Source: JAGORM01 sp964406795
GTDB taxonomy: Bacteria; Patescibacteriota; Microgenomatia; Levybacterales; GWA1-39-11
NCBI GenBank assembly: GCA_964406795.1
Contig: CAYOTA010000008.1
Span: 1-64,000, forward strand
Length of the DNA: 64,000 nt
Direction: 5' to 3'
Below are positions 56,144 through 63,981 of this stretch, piece after piece. How positions within the stretch are numbered: the stretch's first letter is position 1; every line of letters starts with the position of its first letter. The notes below the pieces were generated by a model. That model was given only the letters and a program-made list of their open reading frames with translations. It had not been told where the DNA came from and searched no databases. Made by a program: the position numbers and the translations under genes.

Positions 56144-56457
56144 ATGAAATTAACAACTGCCCAACTTAAAAAAGGCTTCACACTCATTGAACTTATCGTC
56201 GTAATTGCAATCATCGGAGTACTNNNNNNNNNNNNNNNNNNNNNNNNNNNNNNNNNNNNNNNNNNNNNNNNNNNNNNNNNNNNNNNNNNNNNNNNNNNNN
56301 NNNNNNNNNNNNNNNNNNNNNNNGTACAACTGCTACCGCTGCACCTAACTACCAGATTGTTAACGGAAAAGGATGCTTTGTAACTAATGCCAATATGATT
56401 ACTCAAACAAACTTGAACACTCTCGGTTCATCATCTACTGGAACTGGTTCTTGCTAA
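56144..56457 (+). CDS. Type IV pilin, interrupted by an assembly gap
   Basis: Starts MKLTTAQLKKGFTLIELIVV, a clear type III leader: short basic peptide, cleavage before Phe after Gly, Glu at +5 and a hydrophobic helix. After about 26 codons the sequence is 100 N (56224-56323). The piece after the gap ends with a Thr/Ser-rich tail containing a Cys pair (GKGCFVTNANM and TGTGSC) and TAA at 56457. Head and tail do not share a frame across the N run, but the run is the standard 100-base unknown gap, so length and frame mean nothing. It could be one pilin or parts of two. TTGACA at 56103-56108 suggests its own promoter. It precedes the pilin at 56470 by 12 nt. Confidence 0.75.
56224..56323. other. 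Assembly gap (100 N)
   Basis: Exactly 100 undetermined bases inside a pilin gene, the conventional marker for a scaffold gap of unknown size. Similar paralogous pilin heads downstream may have caused it. Confidence 0.98.
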
Positions 56458-56469
56458 ATTATTTCTAAT

Positions 56470-57006
56470 ATGAAAAGATTTATATATATGAAGAAAGGAT
56501 TCACGTTAATTGAGCTACTGGTTGTTATTGCGGTTATTGGAGTTCTGGCGGCTGTTATTATTACTGTTTTAAATCCAATTGAGCAAATAGCAAAAGGAAA
56601 TGACGTAGGACGCACTAACTCTGTTTCTCAACTAGGAAAAGCTGTGGAGCTTTATTACTTGGCAAATAATAATACGTACCCTTTAGCCACAAATTGGCAG
56701 AATTATATGATGACTGGTCTTAATAACGGTATAACGGGAACTGGGGATATTAAACAGCTTATAGTTGCTCCATCATTAGCTTCAGGTCAATGTACCGCGA
56801 ATGTTATGGGAAATATTTGCTATGCTACCTCAGGAGCAGATGCAGTTGTATGGACCGTACTTGAGTCTAGTTCAGAAAAAAAGATTGCAAATTGTGCAAC
56901 TGGCAACATACCTGTTGTTGCATGGATTGCGTCTCAAGGAAAAACAGGTCTTACATGCGCTTCGGCAGTAAGCGCAGCTCCTTCATATACCGCTACTCTT
57001 AACTAA
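56470..57006 (+). CDS. Type IV major pilin-like protein
   Basis: 178 residues with the leader MKRFIYMKKGFTLIELLVVI (a shorter start at 56488 gives MKKG^FTLIE), the N-terminal helix and VITVLNPIEQIAKGNDVGRT followed by SVSQLGKAVELYYLANNNTY, then a globular domain with Cys at VAPSLASGQCTANVMGNICY and at the end (ANCATGNIP, KTGLTCASAV), so two disulfides are likely. It resembles GspG/PilA-type pilins of Microgenomates. It would be processed by PilD (57048). Confident on family; major or minor status unknown. Confidence 0.9.
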   Translation: MKRFIYMKKGFTLIELLVVIAVIGVLAAVIITVLNPIEQIAKGNDVGRTNSVSQLGKAVELYYLANNNTYPLATNWQNYMMTGLNNGITGTGDIKQLIVAPSLASGQCTANVMGNICYATSGADAVVWTVLESSSEKKIANCATGNIPVVAWIASQGKTGLTCASAVSAAPSYTATLN

Positions 57007-57011
57007 TCTAC

Positions 57012-57041
57012 TTGTCCTTCTAAATACTCTTGCGCTATAGT
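57012..57041 (+). promoter_or_regulatory. Promoter of pilD
   Basis: TTGTCC (57012-57017), 18-nt spacer, TATAGT (57036-57041); ATG at 57048 follows 6 nt later. Confidence 0.65.
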
Positions 57042-57047
57042 GTAAGT

Positions 57048-57815
57048 ATGGAATTCATTTTTTTAGTATTCCTTTTTTTCGTGGGGGCTGCTTTTGGAAG
57101 CTTTATTGGAGTTGTAATTGATAGAATACCTCGAGGTGAGTCTATTTTAGGCGGTAGGTCTCACTGTGAATCCTGTAAAAAAGAAATCAAGCCGTATGAT
57201 TTAGTTCCTGTGTTATCTTATCTTATACTTCAAGGTAAATGTAGGAATTGTAAAAAAAGAATTCCTGTCAGAGTTTTAATAGTGGAAGTGATTGCGGGGA
57301 TTATGTTTCTCCTACTCTTCCTATTCTCATTCGTATCCATCCCAAACTATATTTTCTTGTGTCTGGTGTCCCTTATACTACTCGCAATAGCGTTTATAGA
57401 TATAGATCATGGAATTATTCCGGACTCGCTTTTAGTGGTTCTTGGAATACTCGCACTACTCTACTTTATTCTATTTGCCCCTCAGGTAATATTGGGAAAT
57501 GTACTTGCTGGGCTTATAGCATTCACATTTTTACTACTTATTTTTCTTGGCACACGCGGCCGTGGAATAGGATTTGGAGATGTAAAATTTGCATTTTTGA
57601 TGGGGTTTTTACTGGGTGGGTTTTTAACAATTATTGCTTTTTACGTAGCCTTCTTGACAGGGGCGCTCATTTCTATAATACTAGTAGTAGCGCATAAAAA
57701 GAAAATGAAAGGAAGCACCATCCCATTTGGTCCCTTTCTAAGCCTGGGAGTTTTTGTTAGTGTAATATGGGGTGTACACATTCTTTCAGTTGCGCGATTA
57801 TATCTGGGATTTTAA
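57048..57815 (+). CDS. pilD: Prepilin peptidase PilD (A24 family)
   Basis: 255 residues, about seven membrane helices. N-terminal methyltransferase-like zinc site CESCKKEIKPYD and CRNCKKRIPVR (two CxxC), VVIDRIPRGESI near the start (compare NVvixRLPrxxS), and the two catalytic aspartates: Asp in FIDIDHGIIPD and Asp in GRGIGFGDVKFAFLMG (GxGD). It cleaves the leader of all pilins here and may N-methylate them. ATG at 57048 agrees with the promoter. The next pilin starts 1 nt after the stop. Confident. Confidence 0.96.
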   Translation: MEFIFLVFLFFVGAAFGSFIGVVIDRIPRGESILGGRSHCESCKKEIKPYDLVPVLSYLILQGKCRNCKKRIPVRVLIVEVIAGIMFLLLFLFSFVSIPNYIFLCLVSLILLAIAFIDIDHGIIPDSLLVVLGILALLYFILFAPQVILGNVLAGLIAFTFLLLIFLGTRGRGIGFGDVKFAFLMGFLLGGFLTIIAFYVAFLTGALISIILVVAHKKKMKGSTIPFGPFLSLGVFVSVIWGVHILSVARLYLGF

Positions 57816-57816
57816 A

Positions 57817-58281
57817 ATGAAACTGTCCATCCTCAAATCTAAAAAAGGTTTTACACTTGTTGAATTACTGACTGTTATTGCTATTATTTCTGTTTTGACA
57901 GCTGTTTTATCAGTTAGTTTTGTGACTGTTACAAAAAGAAGTAGAGATGGTCAGCGTAAATCAAATATTCGCCAAATTCAGTCAGCTCTTGAGCTCTACA
58001 GGGCAGATAATGACATTTATCCTGCTACTAACTCTATAGGTACCGGTAGTACAATCCCATGTAATACTCAGTGGGCTTCCGGGGGGATAGTATATATGGA
58101 AAAATTGCCCTGTGATCCAAGTGGTACTACCACAAGGTACTATTACTCATCAACAACTCCCAACAACACGTATACACTTGGTGCATGTTTAGAAAACTCA
58201 GGAGACAAAGAAAGAACAGTGCAGTCAGGCGGTATGCCAGCTTGCACTTCTGCCACATATTTCATAGTTACAAATCCTTAG
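57817..58281 (+). CDS. Type IV pilin-like protein (GspG-like)
   Basis: 154 residues: MKLSILKSKKGFTLVELLTV is a prepilin leader with cleavage before FTLVE, then helix and a globular domain with RDGQRKSNIRQIQSALELYR (compare pilin consensus xDxxRxxnixqlxxALelYyxd) and two Cys pairs near the end (WASGGIVYMEKLPCDPSG, NTYTLGACLE). Adjacent to pilD (1 nt) and to the next pilin gene (1 nt), so one transcript. The frame upstream overlapping pilD is not used. Confident. Confidence 0.9.
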   Translation: MKLSILKSKKGFTLVELLTVIAIISVLTAVLSVSFVTVTKRSRDGQRKSNIRQIQSALELYRADNDIYPATNSIGTGSTIPCNTQWASGGIVYMEKLPCDPSGTTTRYYYSSTTPNNTYTLGACLENSGDKERTVQSGGMPACTSATYFIVTNP

Positions 58282-58282
58282 T

Positions 58283-58816
58283 ATGTATGAAAAAAAACTC
58301 AAAGATAAATTTACAAATAAAGGCTTTACCCTGGTTGAGTTAACTATAGTCTTTTCGATTATTGCACTTGTTGGCAGTATTGGATACGCTTCTTATACTA
58401 CTTTTAGTGAGCGCCAGACCCTGGAGCAAGCGGCTTTAAATTTAAAATCAGGAATAGATGACACAAAAATATCCGCAATCTCACGAGTTAAACCTACAGG
58501 TTGTGCGGCTACATCAGTATTAAATGGGTATAGTATAAATATTTGTACCGGTACCAGTTGTACCAACATGTACGATATTGCGCCTGTTTGTCCCCCATCT
58601 GCACCTGCATCGGTGCCTAAAAAACGACCAACAAATATTGTTGCCTCATTTGAGGGTCAATGCACAAATCCGCTTATCTTTTCCGCGCAAATTGGACTTA
58701 CATCAGGCCCATGTACAATTACTTTGTACAATACAAAAAATAACGCATTTAAAACCGTTTGTATTGATGCAGGCGGAAATGTTTCAATAAAAAATAACAC
58801 AGTAACATGCGAGTAA
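58283..58816 (+). CDS. Minor pilin, FimT/GspH-like
   Basis: 177 residues. Leader LKDKFTNKGFTLVELTIVFS, cleaved before FTLVE, hydrophobic helix and ERQTLEQAALNLKSGIDDTK (the GspH/FimT pattern of a long amphipathic helix after the membrane part), then a beta-rich domain with several Cys (GCAATSVLNGYSINICTGTS, CPPSAPA). Minor pilins of this type prime the pilus tip. Its 3' end overlaps the next gene by 10 nt. Confident on family. Confidence 0.88.
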   Translation: MYEKKLKDKFTNKGFTLVELTIVFSIIALVGSIGYASYTTFSERQTLEQAALNLKSGIDDTKISAISRVKPTGCAATSVLNGYSINICTGTSCTNMYDIAPVCPPSAPASVPKKRPTNIVASFEGQCTNPLIFSAQIGLTSGPCTITLYNTKNNAFKTVCIDAGGNVSIKNNTVTCE

Positions 58817-59319
58817 AAAATAATAAAGGCCAAACATTAATAGAAGCGCTTATTGCACTCACCATAATTGTCTCAATTATGACGCTTACAACTGTGGCTG
58901 TTATAACCAGTCTTAATAATGCAAACGTTGTAAAGTCTCAAACACAAGCAAATAAATTAGCCCAGGAAGGTGTGGAGTATTTGCGGGATCAAATCTACAA
59001 TAACAGAGCATTTTCAACATATACTGGCTATACTGGAACAACAAGATGTTTCCCCACAACTTTTGACATGAGTCAACTGAGTACTACTTGCACAACTCCA
59101 AATATAGACGCAAAATACAGGCGTACTGTAACTATTCTAGCTAACCGATGTGATATAAATAATAATACCTTCACAAATGGTATCAAGATGACAGTACTGG
59201 TTGAATGGCGGGATGGAAAGTGTTCCGGCACCACTCTTTGCCATAATCAGGAAGTAGTAAGTTGCTTTATTGATCCATCCCAAATTAAAACATTGCCGGC
59301 TTCTCCAATTGGAATATGA
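58807..59319 (+). CDS. Minor pilin, PilV/GspI-like
   Basis: 170 residues: MRVKNNKGQTLIEALIALTI is a prepilin leader (cleavage before QTLIE, Glu at +5), a hydrophobic helix with TSLNNANVVKSQTQANKLAQ and EGVEYLRDQIYNNRAFSTYT (GspI/PilV style AeeGveyvRd). The remaining domain has Cys at RCFPTT, TCTTPN, RCDINN and near KCSGTTLC, so a Cys-rich structure. Overlaps neighbours at both ends. Confident. Confidence 0.88.
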   Translation: MRVKNNKGQTLIEALIALTIIVSIMTLTTVAVITSLNNANVVKSQTQANKLAQEGVEYLRDQIYNNRAFSTYTGYTGTTRCFPTTFDMSQLSTTCTTPNIDAKYRRTVTILANRCDINNNTFTNGIKMTVLVEWRDGKCSGTTLCHNQEVVSCFIDPSQIKTLPASPIGI

Positions 59320-59909
59320 GAACAACAAGAACTAATTATAAAGGATTCACGCTTCTCGAGTTAACTATCACGATTGGGATTTTTATAGTAATTGGGACTA
59401 TAATACTCTCAATTTTGACATCTACGTTTAGTGGAAATAATAGGGCAAGTGCCACAAATGAGGTTACTCAAAACGGTAATTATGCTCTTTCCGTTATAAC
59501 AAATTTACTTTCTAATACCCAACGCTTTGATGGAATAGTAACCACCTCACCGGCATGTACCCCTACTGACTCCCAAACATGCTGTACAGCAACGGGTGCA
59601 GTTGGAAAAGTTATTAAGTTTACTGGACATGATGGAGGAGTTACCACATTAACTTGTAACGATGCTGGTAGTAGCGCTACGTATTTAATTAGTTCTACAA
59701 GTGGTACACTAACACCGGTGACCGTGCCATTAATTGATGTAAGCCAAGTTAGGCTTCCTGCTACAAGCAACTGCTCGTTTACTTGTGCACAAGTGGACGA
59801 ATACGCACCACCTCGAATTGATATATCATTCACTCTTCAAGACCTTTTAGGTGGTAATTCAGCCAGTTTTAGAACTTCAGTGTCATTACGGAATCAGAAC
59901 TTAAAGTAG
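59316..59909 (+). CDS. Minor pilin, PilW/GspJ-like
   Basis: 197 residues: leader RTTRTNYKGFTLLELTITIG (cleavage before FTLLE), a membrane helix, SGNNRASATNEVTQNGNYAL then a domain with CTPTDSQTCCTATGAVGKVI, VTTLTCNDAGSSATYLISST and SNCSFTCAQVDEYAPPRIDI. This arrangement recalls PilW/GspJ, with an internal repeat of short beta strands. ATG overlaps the previous stop by 4 nt. Confident on the pilin class. Confidence 0.87.
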   Translation: MRTTRTNYKGFTLLELTITIGIFIVIGTIILSILTSTFSGNNRASATNEVTQNGNYALSVITNLLSNTQRFDGIVTTSPACTPTDSQTCCTATGAVGKVIKFTGHDGGVTTLTCNDAGSSATYLISSTSGTLTPVTVPLIDVSQVRLPATSNCSFTCAQVDEYAPPRIDISFTLQDLLGGNSASFRTSVSLRNQNLK

Positions 59910-59946
59910 TATGTTTCTAGTTTTAGAAAAAAGGATGTTTTTAGCC

Positions 59947-59976
59947 TTGACACGTAATGCAAAATAAAGCTATCAT
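59947..59976 (+). promoter_or_regulatory. Promoter of the PilX-like gene
   Basis: TTGACA (59947-59952), 18-nt spacer, TATCAT (59971-59976). The ATG at 59984 lies 7 nt after it. Confidence 0.6.
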
Positions 59977-59983
59977 GAATATG

Positions 59984-60835
59984 ATGGAAAAAACACATGT
60001 GCATGGTTCAAGCGGACAAATTCTGCTTATAGTAGTAGTAGTGATGGTGGTTGCGCTAACCATAGGTTTATCTGTTGCCTCACGTACTATCACAAATCTC
60101 AAATTATCCCGCCAAAATCAAGAAGCCCAAAAAGCATTTCAGGCAGCAAGTGCAGGTATTGACTTATATATAAACCAGGCAAATTGTGGAACTGCTGGAT
60201 GCACAAATACACGTGCACTTACTTCCGGACAAGTAACTACTACAGTCAAAGATCTACTGGGGACAACCATTGCACTTAATAATGGAGAGTTAGTAGATCA
60301 GGATCGGGGCATTGATCTATGGCTTTCAGGGTATCCTAGTTTTGTTACAACAGGATATACAAATACTACTAACCTAGTAAGTATTTATTGGGGTATAGGA
60401 GGAACAGGCGGGCAAACAAATTGCAATGTAGGTGCAGGGAATAACGCATCGCCGGCTCTGGAAATTTTAGTATTAACTGGAGCTACAACTAATCCGGTTT
60501 TGAGTAAATATCTATACGACTATTGTGCTACTAGACGAAGTGGAAATGGGTTTACTAATCCAGGTACTATTTACAATAGTACGGTGTCTGGTATTCCTAA
60601 TACTATTTTTCTACACAGAGTTGATATATCCATTAATCAAGGTCTTATTGCTAAGATTATTCCTATATATAATTCGACAAAAATTGCAGTTTCAGGGCCT
60701 GTTGCGTTTCCACCCCAGGGTAAGATTATAGAGTCAACAGGAACGTCGGGAGACACAAAGCGCAAGATAGAATATTATGAATCCTACCCGCAAATTCCAA
60801 ATGAAATTTTTCCTTATGCAATTTTATCTCAATAA
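59984..60835 (+). CDS. PilX-like pilus protein
   Basis: 283 residues from ATG at 59984 (others at 59957, 59975 and 59981; the promoter position favours this one). N-terminus EKTHVHGSSGQILLIVVVVM then a long hydrophobic helix: it resembles the PilX N-terminal type with a Gly-Gln cleavage region, without the Glu at +5. Then LKLSRQNQEAQKAFQAASAG (compare A..AFxAAEAGi) and a globular domain with several Cys (NCGTAGCTNTR, TNCNVGAGN, YDYCATRR). It lies between minor pilins and pilM and likely participates in pilus priming. Functional assignment is approximate. Confidence 0.7.
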   Translation: MEKTHVHGSSGQILLIVVVVMVVALTIGLSVASRTITNLKLSRQNQEAQKAFQAASAGIDLYINQANCGTAGCTNTRALTSGQVTTTVKDLLGTTIALNNGELVDQDRGIDLWLSGYPSFVTTGYTNTTNLVSIYWGIGGTGGQTNCNVGAGNNASPALEILVLTGATTNPVLSKYLYDYCATRRSGNGFTNPGTIYNSTVSGIPNTIFLHRVDISINQGLIAKIIPIYNSTKIAVSGPVAFPPQGKIIESTGTSGDTKRKIEYYESYPQIPNEIFPYAILSQ

Positions 60836-60852
60836 ATTGTAAAAGGACAGTT

Positions 60853-61902
60853 ATGGCTAATACGTTTGGCCTTGATATAGGTACTACTTCTATTAAGGCG
60901 GTATCATTAAAATCTGATAAGTCTAAATTATCCGTGGCCTCAGTTGCGGTATCCCCTTTTACGGCAAAAAGTATCTTATCTGAATCACAAATAAACCAAC
61001 AAACAATATCTGCATCTGTAAAGGAAATGTTGTCCATTGCTCAAATTAAAACAAAAGATGTAAATGTGTCCATTCCCGCAAGCCAAGTATACTCAAAAAT
61101 AATTGAGGTTCCCGAGATGTCAAAAAAAGAACTAGCCTCTTCTCTTTCATGGGAGATGGAGCAATATATTCCACTCCCCTTAAATCAGGTAAGAACAGAC
61201 TGGCAGATATTGGATCACTTTACTAAATCCGGGCAGAAAACGATGTCAGTTTTAATTATTGCAGCGTCCCTTACTATTCTTCAAAAGTATGAGAATATAC
61301 TAACTCTTTCCAATCTAAAACCTGCAAGCATAGAAACAGAAATGATTTCAATTCATAGAGCCCTTTCTCCAATGCTTACCGCAAATGAAACATCTTTGAT
61401 AGTGCATTTGGGCTCATCAACTACCAATGTTTCTATTACTTCAGAAAAAGTTCTCAGATTTGTAGCCACAATTGGGCTTGGAGGACTGGCTATTACGCGG
61501 GCGCTTTCCTCGGATCTTGGTATATCAGTATCGCAAGCTGAAGAATTAAAAAAAGTATATGGAGTCAGTAATGCAACTCTTAACGGGCAGATTGGTGAGG
61601 CTCTGCGTCCCATACTTGATGCTATTATTGCAGATATAAAACGTGCAATACTGACATATAAGGAGAAAAATCCCGGGTCAGTAATTAACAAAATTATTTT
61701 GTCAGGCGGAAGTTCCCTTTTACCGGGTTTAAGTAAGTTTTTTGCAGATACGCTTTCACTGCCTGTTGAAACGGGGAATGCGTTTATAGCATACCAAATA
61801 GGAAACGTCCCGGAAGAAATATTAGCTGAAGCACCAAGCTATAATGTTGTATTAGGGCTAGCACTTCGGGATGTTATACCAGCACCAGCGGACAAAAAAT
61901 AA
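60853..61902 (+). CDS. pilM: Type IV pilus assembly protein PilM
   Basis: 349 residues, actin-like cytoplasmic ATPase. ATP-site motifs: FGLDIGTTSIKAVSLKSDKS (phosphate 1), IVHLGSSTTNVSITSEKVLR (phosphate 2) and LSGGSSLLPGLSKFFADTLS (adenosine); LSWEMEQYIPLPLNQVRTDW is typical of PilM where it meets PilN. An AAAGGA sequence lies 8 nt before ATG. PilM, PilN and PilO form the inner alignment ring. Confident. Confidence 0.96.
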   Translation: MANTFGLDIGTTSIKAVSLKSDKSKLSVASVAVSPFTAKSILSESQINQQTISASVKEMLSIAQIKTKDVNVSIPASQVYSKIIEVPEMSKKELASSLSWEMEQYIPLPLNQVRTDWQILDHFTKSGQKTMSVLIIAASLTILQKYENILTLSNLKPASIETEMISIHRALSPMLTANETSLIVHLGSSTTNVSITSEKVLRFVATIGLGGLAITRALSSDLGISVSQAEELKKVYGVSNATLNGQIGEALRPILDAIIADIKRAILTYKEKNPGSVINKIILSGGSSLLPGLSKFFADTLSLPVETGNAFIAYQIGNVPEEILAEAPSYNVVLGLALRDVIPAPADKK

Positions 61903-61903
61903 C

Positions 61904-62443
61904 ATGGAAACACAAATTAATTTATTACAGCAGCAAAAGTCGGTACAAAAAAAGAAAAGTGTTTTTTTCAAATCCTGTCTAGTTCTTTTAATTCTGGTGG
62001 TTCTTGTAACGATTGGAGAAATTGCTTACACATACTATTTGAAACAAAGAATATATCAGCTTGGTGAGGCCCAGTCATCCACTCTTTCACAAATTGCGAC
62101 ACTTAACTCCAAGCGTGTAAAATTTCAGACATTAAAAGAAAGACTAACGTTTATAGGTACAATACTTCCCGAAAGTACAAAATACAACAGGCGAATTGAT
62201 GTTTTGTATCAACATACACCACCTGGTATTACCATTGCTGATATAGATGCAACAATTAAGGCAATCACTGTAACCGTAATTTCATCCAACCTAGCATTAA
62301 TAAATACATTTCTTAATGAAGGAGTTAAGGCTATTGTTGCTGAAAAAAGTATAGGTGTTTTAAAAGCCGAAGTTGATGCTGTTGGGAGATATGATTCAGA
62401 TTCATTATACTCTGCATCTGTAAAGTTTACATTTTCAAATTAA
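61904..62443 (+). CDS. pilN: Type IV pilus assembly protein PilN
   Basis: 179 residues from ATG at 61904, 1 nt after pilM stop. N-terminus METQINLLQQQKSVQKKKSV contains the INLL motif that binds PilM; one membrane helix (CLVLLILVVLVTIGEIAYTY), a coiled coil (ATLNSKRVKFQTLKERLTFI) and a ferredoxin-like periplasmic domain (PPGITIADIDATIKAITVTV). Standard PilN layout. Confident. Confidence 0.93.
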   Translation: METQINLLQQQKSVQKKKSVFFKSCLVLLILVVLVTIGEIAYTYYLKQRIYQLGEAQSSTLSQIATLNSKRVKFQTLKERLTFIGTILPESTKYNRRIDVLYQHTPPGITIADIDATIKAITVTVISSNLALINTFLNEGVKAIVAEKSIGVLKAEVDAVGRYDSDSLYSASVKFTFSN

Positions 62444-62445
62444 TC

Positions 62446-63072
62446 ATGAAAGAAACACTTTTAGAGTTTTATAGAAAATATAACGATATAATTTTGTCCG
62501 TCATATTTCTGCTGTCGGCGCTTCTTATTTTATTTCAAGTAGCTTACCCCAACATCCTGAATATTATGTCTACCCATGAGGAGATAAAAAAAGAAGAGGG
62601 GAAGCTTTCAACGTATGAGAGTTCATATAGGGTACTTAATAATCTAAATGAACAGGAAATAGATAATGATGTGTCGCTTGCAACTGAAGCACTGCCTTCA
62701 GTAAAAGATCCCGGCTCTATTTACCTGGCAATTGTCGCTGCAACAACCAAATCAGGCGCATCATTAAAAGGGTTTAATATAAAAGTTGGGGATATTTTAG
62801 GAAAAGAACCTCCTGTAGGCAGCTTCCCACAAAAAATTCTTGTAGAAACACAAATTTCCGATATGGACCAAGAAGGGTTTAAAGCGTTTGTGAACGCACT
62901 TTTAACAGAGTTGCCCGTAAGTACAATCTCACAAGCAACTATTAATCAGGGAGATGCAAGAGTTACATTGAACTTCTACTACATGCCTTATGATTTGAAA
63001 GTTATTAATGCAGAGGTAATAACGCCGCTTTCAGCCCCTGAGAAAAAGACTCTTACCGACATAAATAATTAA
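62446..63072 (+). CDS. pilO: Type IV pilus assembly protein PilO-like
   Basis: 208 residues, start ATG 2 nt after pilN. One membrane helix (IILSVIFLLSALLILFQVAY), a coiled-coil part EEIKKEEGKLSTYESSYRVL, and a C-terminal domain with KSGASLKGFNIKVGDILGKE and MDQEGFKAFVNALLTELPVS typical of PilO. Partner of PilN. Stop codon is overlapped by the stop of convergent trmD (4 nt). Good confidence. Confidence 0.88.
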   Translation: MKETLLEFYRKYNDIILSVIFLLSALLILFQVAYPNILNIMSTHEEIKKEEGKLSTYESSYRVLNNLNEQEIDNDVSLATEALPSVKDPGSIYLAIVAATTKSGASLKGFNIKVGDILGKEPPVGSFPQKILVETQISDMDQEGFKAFVNALLTELPVSTISQATINQGDARVTLNFYYMPYDLKVINAEVITPLSAPEKKTLTDINN

Positions 63073-63755
63073 CTTTTTAAAAGATCTGGTCTTTTTTCCT
63101 TTGTAATGTTTAGTGCCTGACTTTGTTGAATCTTACTAATTGTCTTGTGGTTGCCGGATAATAATTCGGAAGGCACGTTATTCCCATCATAAGTTTCAGG
63201 TCTGGTATAGTGTGCGTGTTCTAGAATTCTTCCTTTGTCCGTTTTTGAAAAAGATTCATATTTATAAGATTCATCGTGTCCTAAAACCCCGGGAATAAGA
63301 CGCACAACTGAGTCAATAATTGCCATAGCTGCGATTTCTCCACCAGTTAACACAAAGTCTCCAATGGACACTTCCATATCTATATAATTTCTTATTCGCT
63401 CATCATATCCTTCATAATGCCCGCAAATAAGCGTAATACTTTCTTCGTTTGCTAAATTTTCTGCAACTGCTTGGGTAAATGGAATTCCGCGAGGATCAAG
63501 TAATAGTACTTTTGTTGAGGGGTTATCAGCTCGTGCCTTTTTTATAGCATTGTGCAAAACGTCTACTTTGAGAACCATGCCTGCACCACCACCATACGGT
63601 TTGTCATCAACAGTCTTGTGATTTCCTATTCCAAAATCTCTTACATTAATTAAATTGTAGAATACACTACCCTTTTCCTTGGCACGTTTAAGTATAGAGT
63701 GGTTAAGCACGCCATCAAACATTTCGGGAAATAATGTAATAATTGAAATATGCAT
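63069..63755 (-). CDS. trmD: tRNA (guanine-37-N1)-methyltransferase
   Basis: 228 residues, SPOUT-fold knot enzyme methylating G37 of tRNAs reading CNN codons, preventing frameshifts. Landmarks: ISIITLFPEMFDGVLNHSIL at the start, KPYGGGAGMVLKVDVL, the knot LICGHYEGYDERIRNYIDME with EVSIGDFVLTGGEIAAMAII, and VVRLIPGVLGHDESYKYESF. All conserved residues for SAM binding are seen. A REP-like element lies upstream. Convergent with pilO. Certain. Confidence 0.97.
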   Translation of the reverse strand: MHISIITLFPEMFDGVLNHSILKRAKEKGSVFYNLINVRDFGIGNHKTVDDKPYGGGAGMVLKVDVLHNAIKKARADNPSTKVLLLDPRGIPFTQAVAENLANEESITLICGHYEGYDERIRNYIDMEVSIGDFVLTGGEIAAMAIIDSVVRLIPGVLGHDESYKYESFSKTDKGRILEHAHYTRPETYDGNNVPSELLSGNHKTISKIQQSQALNITKEKRPDLLKS

Positions 63756-63766
63756 AATAGTTAGAT

Positions 63767-63828
63767 GTCATTCTGAGTGAAGCGAAGAATCTAATACAGA
63801 CGGGATCCTTCAGTGCCTTCAGGATGAC
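63767..63828. repeat. Dispersed palindromic element, copy 2 (upstream of trmD)
   Basis: GTCATTCTGA (63767-63776) and its near inverse TTCAGGATGAC at the end, with AGCGAAGAATCT and GATCCTTC inside, as in copy 1 at 49221-49282. Confidence 0.9.
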
Positions 63829-63837
63829 AATGGGGGT

Positions 63838-63981
63838 TTATTCTGCTATCTGTATGTCAAAATTTTTCGTTCAGAAAAACGCAGACATACTACACAACTT
63901 ATTCTGCTATCTGTATGTCAAAATTTTTCGTTCAGAAAAACGCAGACATACTACACAACTTATTCTGTTATCTGTATGTCT
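63838..63981. repeat. 61-bp tandem repeats
   Basis: Two complete 61-bp units (63838-63898 and 63899-63959) and a partial third (from 63960). Each holds GTATGTC...GACATAC and, inside that, TTTTTC-GTTCA-GAAAAA. There are no spacers. The array may continue past the window end. Confidence 0.95.

Noticed and set aside
56144..56457. Frameshifted pilin pseudogene
   Set aside because: The frame change coincides with a standard 100-N gap of unknown length, so it says nothing about a mutation.
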